Below, piece after piece: positions 1 to 11,146 of a stretch of DNA of 64,000 nucleotides. Location of the stretch: contig PJRA01000313.1 in assembly GCA_016987375.1 (NCBI GenBank), positions 3,112,059-3,176,058 of the forward strand, given 5' to 3'. The notes below the pieces were generated by a model. That model was not told the origin of the DNA and did no database searches. It worked only from the letters and a program-made list of their open reading frames with translations. The position numbers and the translations under genes are program-made. Each line of letters opens with the position of its first letter. The stretch's first letter is position 1. The DNA comes from Brachionus koreanus (lineage: Eukaryota > Rotifera > Eurotatoria > Ploima > Brachionidae).

Positions 1-3000
1 ATGGTGGATGTGGAAAGAATTTAAGAGAAAAAAATTATCTAAATATAAAGCAAAAAAACGATAATGATAATCAACAAACAAGGTAAATTAATTATAGTTT
101 AAAATAATGGAATTTGGGGAGAAGCCGATTCAAAAGTATGAGATTAATTATTTATTTCCTTCGAACGATTATAATCATTTATAAAATATTATACAACTTT
201 CATCAACCAGAAAACAATTCTAATTTTAAACAGTAGCATTATAAAAAATTTTGCTAAATTTTTGTACAAAAGAAAAGATTTTTTATCTTGAATAGATAGT
301 ACATGTTAGATTGCGTCATCGGACTTACAAGCTATTCCTCTAGAGCTCTAATAGATTCTAAGAACATAAATAAAGGAAGCGTCGAATTGAAATATTTGTT
401 AAATCATAGCATTGCCTTTAGATCAAGTTTTCATTTGGAATCTTCTTTTTTTTTGCAATAAAATTTAAATTACCAAAAATAATACAAATTAAAGTTCTGC
501 TAAATTAAATTAGCTTGTTAGATAGGCATTTAATCTCATAAACGCTGCATTTTATTCAAAGCCATCTTTTAGAAAATAATACTGACGCAAGTAATTTTAA
601 AAATGTAAAAAAACTTGTTATTTTAAATGTCTTAAATAAAAAAACATTTATCTTCCAGCGCTTTATACTAGAGACGAGAGATTATTAGACAAAAGTAATT
701 TGATATTTATATAAAAATTTCTAAAAATCTCAAATTAGATTAGGAAGCATTTTTTTCTACAGACTAAGCAAAAAACAATTCTTATTTTTATTCTAAAGGC
801 ATTTAATTTTTTCAAGCTGTTCATTTTCGATTAAAATTACTCCGATTTTTTAATATACTAAATGTTTTTAACAAAATACTTCTGCACTGTCTGTGGTTAG
901 AGAATTTAATTTTTTTTCAAAAATTTGGCATTTTAAATACAAGTTTTTTGATAGATTACTTGGCTTTTTTCATAGGTTAAACAATTAATTTGGCTTAATT
1001 ATTTAAGTTTGGTTCTAGGCAACTTTTTAAATAAATTTTTTAACACTTGTAAGATTTAGTGCGCTTAATTTTATTTATCTATACAAAGTGTTTGCTCTAT
1101 GAGGATAAGAAAAAAAATGGTTATCATATTAACTTCTTTGAAATCCAAAAATTGTAATTTATTTTGCTCAAGAAATAAATCCTAGAAGGTAGCTTGTTTT
1201 CTTAGAATAAACAACTTTCCTATTAGTACAATAATTTAGGATTAAAAATGACTGCATTATGGAGTTCGAATTCTTATTTAAAAAACAGCATAAGGAAAAA
1301 ATCGATCAAATTTATTTTTATTTTAAAATTAATTTCGAGCTCTAAAAGAACAAATATTCATTTCACTTAGTATTGTTTTATATCTTTTTACAGATAATAA
1401 GAAATAGCTCATCCATCGAGTTAGCTTAATTGCATTCGAACTCAAATTCTAGTTATCAGTAGAAAGAGGCTTATTTTATTTATTTTTTTTTTAATTCTAA
1501 GATGTTTATTAATTTAAAAGAAAAAAATTCAAAGATCAATACATAGTCAAAAATAATTTTTTATTATTTTCTTAAGAAACCTTTCGTTAAAGCAACTTGT
1601 CATGTGTAGAAATAATTCGATTAAGATTAAAATGTTTGCTTCCGTATTTATCAGATTTTGTCATTAAGGGATAAAAATACATGAAAATTCCATATTGTTT
1701 TTATTTTAAATTTGTAATCACTATAATCAAAGTGCTTTCAAAAGAATAAAAAAAGATTAAGTCACAGGTTTTAATAGCATAATTATTAAACAACACAATA
1801 AAATTAAATGATTTTTAGTTACTTTAGAGAGAAGAATTCATTGTTAAACAATTTTATTTAGACTTTATTTGTAATTATAAGATCGTTCTTTTTCAAATTA
1901 TAAAAAAAATTTCTAATTCTTTAGACATTATATTTGAGTTATAATAAAATTAAAAAGTTTAATTAGAAATTTTTTTCCTAAAACTGTTATATGAAGATTA
2001 ATTTTTTTTCAAATTTAACTATTTATCACAAAACCACTCAAAAATTTAAGTTTAAATTTACTCGTTCTACATCAACATCTTAGTAACAAATTTCTAGGTA
2101 GAATTTGGAATTTTTTAATCTAATTTAATTTAATTCTTAAAAAAAAACGATCGATAATAATTAAATTTGATTAAATGAAATATTTTCTTATAACGAAATT
2201 AATTTTTCAAATTTAATTTTCGAGAATCTATTAAAAATAATTTCAACTAAAACAAAATGCAAAAAAAATTCTACTTTATTTTCGAGCATTTGTTTACATC
2301 ACGCCAAGACAGAAAGCTTGATATTTTGACGTAAAAATTTTTAAGAATATACTAATTAAGATATCTTCTTATCATATTACGTAACTTGTAACCATTTATA
2401 TTATAAACGTTAATCAAAAAATCAAATATATATTCATAATATAAGGTAAACTTTCAAATAAAGCTTGAATTGTATTAAATAATCTTATATCATCATTATG
2501 AAAAAATATTTGAATGTTTAATTTAAAAGAGCATTAATTTTTAGATTTGTTATTATTTATTTTGATGAGGCATTATTGAGAATAACTTCCGAAAGTATGA
2601 TTTACAGACTTTAATCGGAAAAGGTTAATTTGTCAAATACCTAAATATTCATGTTTTATCAAAAATTGATTTTTTAAATGCATATTTCATAATAATGCTA
2701 TCTTGAATTTAATAACAAAGAATAAACACAATCACAGACTTGACTTAATCCCGATTGAGTTCAATATTTACCAAATTTACCACGTCATGTTATGTTTTTG
2801 GTTAGAATAACCTATTTTGATGAACTTTATTTTCTTTTTCAGAAAGCTTCTCAAAAAATTCGATAAATAAATTAATATAAATATCCGATAAGTCTTACTG
2901 TTCTAACATCTGCTTTTATCAACGGTTTTTAAAAAAACTTTCTGAATTATTGATTTTATCTAAAAAAAATATTTTATTTTTGTTAGGTTCTAGAATTTTT

Positions 3001-3980
3001 TTAAATATTCAAGTTATTTTATTTTGAACTTTGTTTTAAGATTAAAATATGATCTGTCTTATTTAAATTTCAAATTATTAATGAGATTTAATTTCCTTTT
3101 ATTCAATTATATCACAGTTAGAATTTTTAAAAGATAAGAGAAGAGAATTTGATGATTTAATAACATTTTCTTTTGAAAAAGAATATTTGTATTGAATTTA
3201 TGCCGAAAAACTAGCAAGTTTTAGATTTGATTTAAATTTTTTTTTGTAAATTCATGAATTTTAATGAAGAGCCATTTCATCAGCAAAATAAAAATCAGAT
3301 TTCATCGAATTTTATCAAAAAATGGTGAAATACTTAGGTTTAAACATTATTATAAAAAAGATGTATATCTGCTCTCTTTAGTTCAATTCAGGATTTATTT
3401 TATCTAAAGCATCTAAAAACAAGAAAGCAACTGAACAAATTATTTCTTCACTTGAATTATCTTAAAAATAATTCAAAATAAATTATCAGTTAGGCAGTTT
3501 GAAACTAAGTATAAAAGCTTGAGGATTAAGTCAATGAAATAAAAATATGAAACAAATTTATTAATTTGCTTCAAAATTTTTATGAAATTTAAAACTCATA
3601 CACTCGATTGAAAAGTCTTGATATTCACTAAAATTTTTTTCTCCATACCTCCTGTTATAGATTAAAGTAAAACATAAACGCATTTCCTTTGCTTAATATG
3701 CCAAATGTGTATCTATTAATTAATGATTATGAGTTGCCTTATGCTGAATAGCTTTCATTATTTGGTAAATTTTTTTAAATCCAAGCCTCATATCTATCTA
3801 TTCATGTGAAATGTAATTCATTTTATAATAAATCATTTTCTTTATTGAATTAACTTTATAGAAAAAAAAAAGAATTCGGATTTTCGAATTATTTTATTAA
3901 TTTAACTTTATTTAGAATTTGAAATGTTGCTAATTTGGTGAAATAATATTTTGTTTGTGAGGGTGTAACAAAAGCTTATC
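1..3980. other. AT-rich intergenic region, no gene seen
   Basis: No long open frame, conserved motif, tRNA or clear repeat was seen on either strand. The sequence is rich in A/T runs. It may hold the promoter and untranslated leader of the kinase gene that starts at 3981, and an upstream non-coding exon could be hidden here. Confidence 0.6.
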
Positions 3981-6900
3981 ATGAGTCTCACATTACACGA
4001 CTTGAGAGTCTCGCTGAGAGACAAAACAAAATTGATTGAGGACCTAGAGCAGAAAATGAGAATTTTCCAACTTGAAATGAGAGAAAAAGAACTGTTCATC
4101 AAAGAAATTGAGACTGGTCTTGTTAAAAAAGATGAAATAATAATGCTCAAAGATAGTTTAATTAAAGAGAAGGACCTGTATATTCAAAAAATCGAGTCTG
4201 AATTAGTAAATTTAAAGCAAGAATTAAACAAATATAAAGAGAATGCTCACAAAACGATGCAAAATGGAATTCTAGATTTTAAACCAAATGGAATTTTAAA
4301 AAATCAGACAAATATTATAAAAAATAATTATGGAGCAACTAACAATAAGTCAACGCCTAAAATTGAAATTAAACACTTACAAATACAATCAAATTTAAAG
4401 TCAAAGCGTATCGCAATCTCAGGTGAATCGGCTCAGAATAGATTTAACAACAAGACTAAGGAAAAAATTTCATTAAAAGAATATTCAAAGAGTCAAGAGT
4501 AAAATTAATAAGAAATAAAACCAAATTTGCATTTAAAAGAATAATTTTTTTTAAAGGACTATTGAATTTTTAACAAATAGCATCTATGAAAATGATTTTA
4601 TGAAAAATTTGGAATCTGATCAAATTGATAGTATTGTTAACTGTATGTATCCAGTAGAATTTCCTAAAGAAAGTATTATAATCAGGGAAGGTGATGTCGG
4701 AAATAGCGTTTACATAATTGAAGGTAAATATAGTCAGATTTAGTAGTTTTTATTTTAAAAAAAAAATTTAGATGGTCGAGTTGAGGTGACCAAAAATTCC
4801 AAACTATTATGCACTATGAGTTCCGGTAAAGTTTTTGGTGAATTGGCTATTTTGTACAATTGCACAAGAACGGCTTCCATTAGAGGTTTGTAGTATTTAA
4901 TCTTAACAATAGAAGCACCAAGCATTTTTTCACGTTTTTTTAATTTGAAATTATTTTATAATAAAAAATATAACAATTTTATTAAGTAATATTATTTTTA
5001 AAAGAAAATTTTAAAATCTACATAAATCAAAAAAGATATATTTATTTCAAAAATCCATTCAAAAGATACGAGGATTTAAAAAAATTTAAAACGTGTCATT
5101 TTGACTCGTTTGGTGCTTCTAGTGTTAATAAATCATTTAAATTAATTTGATTATTAGCATTGAGTGTTTGTAAATTGTGGGCCATTGACCGTACCACCTT
5201 CCAAGTCATTATGATGAGATCCGGTATTGAAAAACATGAAGAATATATGGACTTACTTAAAAAGTATATTTAGTAATAACATGTTTTTCAGAAAATTTTT
5301 TAATCTATTTTAAGTGTGCCTACTTTTCAGGGTATCAGAGAAGATATAATATCAAAATTAATAGACAAAGTTGATGAAGTAAGCATTTTTTTAAATCTTT
5401 CAATTTTTCTAAAATACAATTGAGTAAAAATTTTGCTTTAATTAATGAATTAAAACTATTCATTTAAGTTAATATATGTAATTACTATTTCTGTTATCTA
5501 AGTTAAATATCAATTATTGACCTAGTTTAGATTGGCTAGCCCTAAAAGCCGTGGTAAGCTGTTAAATAAAATAATAACAAATAGTCTATGTTTAATTTTG
5601 GCAAGTTAAACATTTATCTCAAATAAAATAACTATTTAATCAATGGTTGAGTTTTTCTAAGTTTTATACAAATGTTAATCTAGGATGATCAATTTGGAAA
5701 AAAATAAAAATTAGAAAACTATTTTTTTTTAATTGATAAAGTTTTCTTTTAATTTTTAGTGTACTTACAACATGAATGATTTTATTGTGCGTCAATTTGG
5801 AAAAGGTGATACTTTTTATATAATAAGCAAAGGTCGCGCTAAAATAACCAAAAGTGCTTCGAAATGGGATAGTCCTAAATTTGTTAAATACCTAAATAGA
5901 GGTGAATATTTCGGAGAAAATGCTCTTCAAGGGTAAAAAGAAAATATAAAATGCAATTTAATTTAAATTTTCTAATAGAGAAGAGACAAGACCGTTCAAT
6001 GTTATCGCAGATGATCCTAATGGAGTTACATGCCTTGTACTTGATCGTCAATATTACAAGCAATTTGTTAACGACAATGAATTTTCTAATTTAAAAAGAG
6101 TTGAGTCAATAAAAATGTATAAACGTGCTCAAACCCAGTTATTGACCATGGAAGATGATGAAGAGCTTGATCTGGTTGGCATTCGCTTGGCTGAATTTGA
6201 AATACTTGGAACGCTAGGAGTAGGGGGTTTTGGACGTGTTGAGCTAGTCAGAAACACTCGTGATTTGAGAACATATGCACTAAAAACTCTCAAAAAACAG
6301 TACATTGTTCAAACCAAACAACAAGATCACGTTTTAAATGAAAGAAATATAATGTTGGAGTCAAGATCAAATTTTATTGCTCGACTTTTCAAGACTTTCA
6401 AGGATAGAAAATATCTTTATCTTTTATTGGAAGTTTGTTTGGGTGGTGAACTATGGAGTTTGTTACGAGAAAAAGGTTGTTTTGAAGAATACGATACTAA
6501 ATTTTATACAGCATGTGTAATTGAAGCTCTCTCTTATTTACATTCAAAAGGAATTGTTTATCGTGATCTAAAACCAGAAAATATAATGCTAAATGCTAAA
6601 GGTTACTGTAAGTTAGTTGATTTTGGTTTTGCGAAAAAAATTGGTCATGGGAAAAAAACATGGACATTTTGTGGTATGTTAAATTATTAAAAAATTGAAA
6701 AACTTGCTTATATTTTTTGTAAGTTAATATATTGATTCAACATAGAAATTTATAGTTAATTAACTAATATTTCGGCATTGTGAATTTTGGAACAAAAAAC
6801 AAAAATTTTAAATTTAAAAAACTTTTTTTCTAAAGGTCAAAAAATTTTTCTGCAAAATGTATCAACTGATACAAAGTTTGTAACACTCAAATTTAGTCTG

Positions 6901-8361
6901 TGCTAAAACTGTGCAATTGTGCAAAACAGTATATGCATTTGGAAATTATTAAAATTAAATTTGAATTAAATAATTAAATTTTTATAAGAATTTTAATTTG
7001 AGGTTTTACACAAACTAAATTTGGGTGATACAAACCATGTATCAGTTAATACATTTCGCAAAACAATTTTTGGAGGCAAAATGAAAATAATTTTAAATTT
7101 TTAGATTTTTAGATTTTTTGAGAAATTTTTCAGAATATTTGTCAAATTATTTGGTAAACAAAATTAAAATTAAAAATTTTCTTAAATATTGCACAAAAAA
7201 TCTAAAAATATGAAAATGTAAAAATATAAAAAAAAGTTCTTTTTATTTAAAATTTTTGTTTTTGTTTGTTGTTCCAAAATTCGCAATGCCGTTTATTTTA
7301 TATAATATTTGAAAAATTTTGATAAAAAAAATTTGAATCAAACCTTATTTTCAATGTCATATAGTTATAAGATTAAATTGATAAAAAAATATTCGATTTC
7401 ATTAACAAATATTTTTTAATAAATATAAATTAAAAAAGTTATATTATTAATGTGAATTCAAATTTAAATATGCAGATAATTTTTAAAGATGAAGACATAT
7501 GGTTTTGTTTAATCTTTTTTCATTTAAGCATAATCTGTTTTTGCCTTAAGTAGAAAAACAAAGTAGGGTTTTAGATCAAATTTCAGTTTTATTTTTCATT
7601 ATTTATTAGGAATTTAAGGCTAGAATTATTATCTATATATAAAACGAAATTATTTATTCTTAATTTTAATAAAAAATGCTTCTAAAGTATTGAGGCTAAA
7701 ATTTAGTTCAATTTAGATGATTAAAGCATCAAAATTTTAAATCTGCTAATGCATTCTCTTTCAAATTATAAATTCTTAAATCAGTAAATCCTTTTTAGAT
7801 ATAAAAAATTTTAGATAAAAAAAAATATTCGCCAAAAGACATTTATGAGCAGGTTTTAAATAATTTTAAATTAAATTTTGATATTAAATTAAAATTTGAA
7901 TAGGTACACCTGAATATGTTGCTCCTGAGATCATTTTGAACAAAGGTCATGATACCGGAGCTGATTATTGGAGTGTTGGTATTTTAATCTACGAATTGTT
8001 GAGTGGGAATCCTCCATTTTCTGGAAATGATCCTATGAGCACATATAACTTAATACTTAAAGGAATAGAAGCAGTTGATTTTCCGCGTAAAATTCCTAAA
8101 ATAGCCAGTACTCTGATTAAAAGATTATGTCGAGAGAACGCTGTTGATCGATTAGGATATCAGCGTGGTGGAATCAAAGATGTACAAAAACACCGTTGGT
8201 TCGAGGGATTTAGCTGGGAAAACTTAAGAAACGGTACTTTAGAAGCTCCGTTTATTCCTAAAGTCACAGACAATACAGATTTGAACAATTTCGATAAATA
8301 TCCAGAAGACGAAGAGCCAGAGCCTGAGGATGACCTAACTGGATGGGACTTTTCATTTTAA
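3981..8361 (+). CDS. cGMP-dependent protein kinase (PKG, AGC family), 8 exons
   Basis: Serine/threonine kinase activated by cyclic GMP. Exons read from splice signals: 3981-4498, 4557-4723, 4772-4885, 5158-5263, 5315-5378, 5760-5932, 5979-6673, 7904-8361. They join in frame to 764 residues. In order: an N-terminal heptad-rich coiled coil (about 10-90, dimerisation zipper); a pseudosubstrate-like stretch KRIAISGES (142-150), resembling the autoinhibitory segment of animal PKG I; cyclic-nucleotide site A (FGELA at 250-254, then R261-T262); site B (FGENAL at 374-379, then R385-P386); and a complete kinase domain with glycine loop LGVGGFGRV (460-468), Lys483, YRDLKPEN with Asp577, DFG Asp595 and activation-loop Thr610 in WTFCG. 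It ends with the PKG-type acidic tail and WDFSF. Site B has Pro where the family usually has the Thr that reads cGMP. The last intron (1230 bp) holds a MITE. The family call is secure; the start is the first Met before the zipper. Confidence 0.93.
6774..7290. mobile_element. MITE-like element inside kinase intron 7
   Basis: The ends are inverted repeats: the left end reads GGCATTGTGAATTTTGGAAC and the right end is its near-perfect reverse complement. The pairing extends inward through a CA/A-rich stretch and a second block around 6860-6900 and 7010-7060, where 'gtatcaactgatac' is mirrored. There is no coding capacity. A shorter relative with the same termini lies at 34825-35108. No target-site duplication was clear. 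Confidence 0.75.
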
Positions 8362-9040
8362 TATTTTAAGAATTTTTTGTATATATTGTTTAATAGGAAA
8401 AAATAATTTTTTTTTTAAAACTTAGTTTGTTTAGGTAAATTATAAGGAAAAGCAATAAAATTATAAATTTTAAATATAGATTTTTTGGTTCAAAGATAAA
8501 AAAATTATTTTAAAATTTTTCATAATAAATATTTTCTACATATTCTTGATAAATTAGTTTAACTAAAACAATATACTTTGTGAAAAATAACTTTCGATTA
8601 GATAAAATTTTTAAAAGAAAAATTTTAATTTTTAAGAGAAATTCAATATTTTTATTAATTATAAATAAAACTATTATTTCGATTAAAAAACAAAAAATGA
8701 ATTTTCTTCTTTTGTTCCTTTTAATAAATAATTTTTGATGAATAAATTTTGGATCAAAACGATATAAAAAGATTTTTAAAAACAAAAATTCTAATTTTAC
8801 AGTATTTTAATAAAAGCTTGAATTTTTATTCTATCTATTATTTCAAATCATAAATATTAAAAAGAATTATTAGTATGACTAATTAAAATTGCATTTTAAA
8901 CATTTTTAAAGCAATATTGAATAGTTTTTTTAAATTGCATTCATCAACACTAGATTTTGTTTGCGAAATTGAATCAGAATTAGTTTCTTTTAGTGAGCTA
9001 GAACTCGAAGTCTTAAATCTAAAATTTTTAGTATTATTTA
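8362..9040. other. Intergenic, no gene seen
   Basis: Lies between the kinase and the foldback element. It holds only short AT-rich open frames with low-complexity translations and no recognised motif. Confidence 0.55.
8454..8459 (+). terminator. Candidate poly(A) signal of the PKG gene
   Basis: AATAAA about 95 bases after the kinase stop codon, in a T-rich 3' flank. Only the hexamer and its position support it; such hexamers are common in DNA this AT-rich. Confidence 0.4.
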
Positions 9041-9542
9041 TTAACGTAAAGCCTTGCGATATCATCCATGGGATAAATTTTAATTCTTAGGTTTTAGTGC
9101 ACGCTTAAGAAAAGCATCGTTCTCATGTATGTTGGAATCGGCTTCTTTGGGATGTGTGCAAAAAATTGCCGATTTCATGTTATGACGGGAGGTTAAAATT
9201 CTAAAACCTAAAAATAATGCTGGGTAAAAACCGCGAAAAATAAATTTGAGAGAGTTAAAAAAATGTTTTTGATTATTTTATTTGATTTTTTAGATTTTTT
9301 GTAAACCCAATTTTTAAACCCGCACCATAGCTCAAATTTAAATTATAATTTTCAGTTCTTAAAGTAGGGTCGAGTCCGCATTTTCGCGGTTATTTACCCA
9401 GCAATATGTTTTGTTTAACCTCCCGTTTTATGCATACATCCCAAGGAAGCCGATTCCAACATGAGAAAGATGCTTTTCTTAAGCGTGCACTAAAACCTAA
9501 GAATTAAAATTTATCCCATGGATGATATCGCAAGGCTTAACG
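9041..9542. mobile_element. Foldback (long inverted-repeat) element
   Basis: Two arms are near-perfect reverse complements: roughly 9047-9240 and 9375-9536, separated by about 135 bp. Both contain blocks such as GCCTTGCGATATCATCCATG, GTGCACGCTTAAG and TTGGAATCGGCTTC. A six-base direct repeat TTAACG lies just outside each arm (9041-9046 and 9537-9542), a candidate target-site duplication. There is no transposase. The right arm overlaps the 3' end of the minus-strand protease gene and appears to supply its stop codon. Confidence 0.8.
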
Positions 9543-11146
9543 GTATTAGTATTAAAGAATATTCCTACCAAAAGGGGATATCCAGCAAGCGAAGCTTTAA
9601 AAAATATGTGATCATTAAAAAAAATCTACTAAACATTTAAAAAAGATTTTACCAATTCCACAATGATTATTTCTATTACGTGCGATTCGTCCATATCCAT
9701 TTTCACCCCAAGATTTACCCCTAAAATAAAATATTGTATAACCCAAAACCTAATACATTAATTTTACCATGAATTCTTTATTAACCAATAATCTTTTCCA
9801 TTTTCGGTACCATAACCTACAACCAGGACTAGAAAACTAAATTGAAAATAAATTTTAAAAAAAATTTAAGATTACCTGCGTGATTTAAGTTTTCAGAACT
9901 ACATGCAGGGTCAAAATAAATTCCACCTTTATATAGGGTAAATGAAGTGTGATCGGCATCAATACCTTTTTAAAATAAATACAGAATCAACATTATTTTA
10001 TTAGACTTTTTCTCACCGACAGCAATAGGGCCGATATCATCTACTGCTTCCATTAAGGCTTCTTCATCTATTGGTAAGTTAACATAACCTGCCACTCGGG
10101 CAGCTATCCTTGATTTTCTAAATCTACAACGATTCTTTTCATTTTAATAGATAATTAAATAAAAACTTAATATTTTTAAACTAATACTATAGCTCCGACA
10201 TATTGATAAATTGAGTCAGAATTAATTCCATTGTTATCCTTTACATAGCTAAAAGCTTTCAAAAGCAGAGTTTTTTTTTTATTAAGATTTTTAAGTTTGT
10301 ACCTTGAGACATGAGCCCACCATCACATCCCTCATTTCCTTTTTTAAAAGAAAATTTTCAGTTTTAAATTCAGAATATTTTATTATTTATATACCATATG
10401 AGACAGAACAATCTATCAAATTTTGTTCTGATAATGTAGTAAAATCGTCATTTTTAATTCTTAGTTGAGATTCTAGAGCTCCTGTACTTACAAATGACTA
10501 ATTAATTAAAAAATTTAACTTTTGTTGTGTCAAAAATTTAGAATAAAAGTACCCAACAAGCTCTTTTAAAAAAAAATTGAATTAAAATATTTGAAAAATT
10601 TTCAAAATAACTTACCCGCAAGTTCCTTGATCTTTTATGTCTGAAACAAAACCATCTGCAGCCCAGTCTTTTTAATTTATTAAAAAATCTTAATGATAAA
10701 AATATCTAAGCTATTACCAACTGATCTAGACATTTTAAGTTTAGGCTCAGCTCGAAGACTTGTCGTTGGTTCACTTTTAATTGATGTTTTATTCATCAAT
10801 TCGAGTCTTCTTTTCTCTTCAGCGCTTAATTTTAAACCAAATTTCAGCTTGGCTACTTCGTTTTGAGACTTTTTAATAAAGATTAGAAAAAAGTTATGGA
10901 TTTTAAAAATGAAATAAATTTGATACCAAATCACAAAAACTGTGCAGTCCTAAAGTAAAGCCTATTTCTTCTGCATGTTGATTATGAGCAAGGACATAAT
11001 GCACATTATCAGCCCAAATTTTATAGCTTTTAAATTTAATCAATTTTAATTTAATTTTTATTTTTATTGTACCGCATATTTTCTTCTTCTAAGCTTGAAT
11101 AAAGTTTATTATTCTTCAGTTTAAACTCTTTCCATAACTTATCCAT
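9497..11146 (-). CDS. Papain-family (cathepsin L-like) cysteine protease, many small exons
   Basis: Peptidase C1A relative, read on the minus strand from spliced fragments. A propeptide-like start [14 protein letters not shown] is followed by an I29-like segment ending in LHSFCDL. Then comes the mature enzyme: SRSV-DWAADGF, DQGTCG-ACW-SF around the catalytic Cys, [30 protein letters not shown] with the catalytic His, and WLIKNSWG with the active-site Asn. The catalytic Cys sits in a 10-nt microexon (10553-10562). The last exon (9497-9594) ends the domain at HCGI-ASLAGYP. It then reads on about 25 residues, the last 14 inside the foldback element, to TAG at 9497-9499. No signal peptide was found. 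A possible extra 5' exon near 11384-11457 could not be joined in phase, so the start is uncertain. The Cys context CGACWSF departs from the usual CGSCWAF, so activity is likely but unproven. Confidence 0.75.

Noticed and set aside
8510..8785. 91-codon minus-strand frame
   Set aside because: Almost only Phe, Ile, Lys and Leu; expected by chance in DNA this rich in A/T.
8883..9065. 60-codon minus-strand frame next to the foldback element
   Set aside because: Part lies in the left arm of the element, and it is Ser/Lys-rich without any motif.
10680..10934. 84-codon minus-strand frame as a separate gene
   Set aside because: It is the propeptide exon of the papain-family protease read through its introns on both sides.
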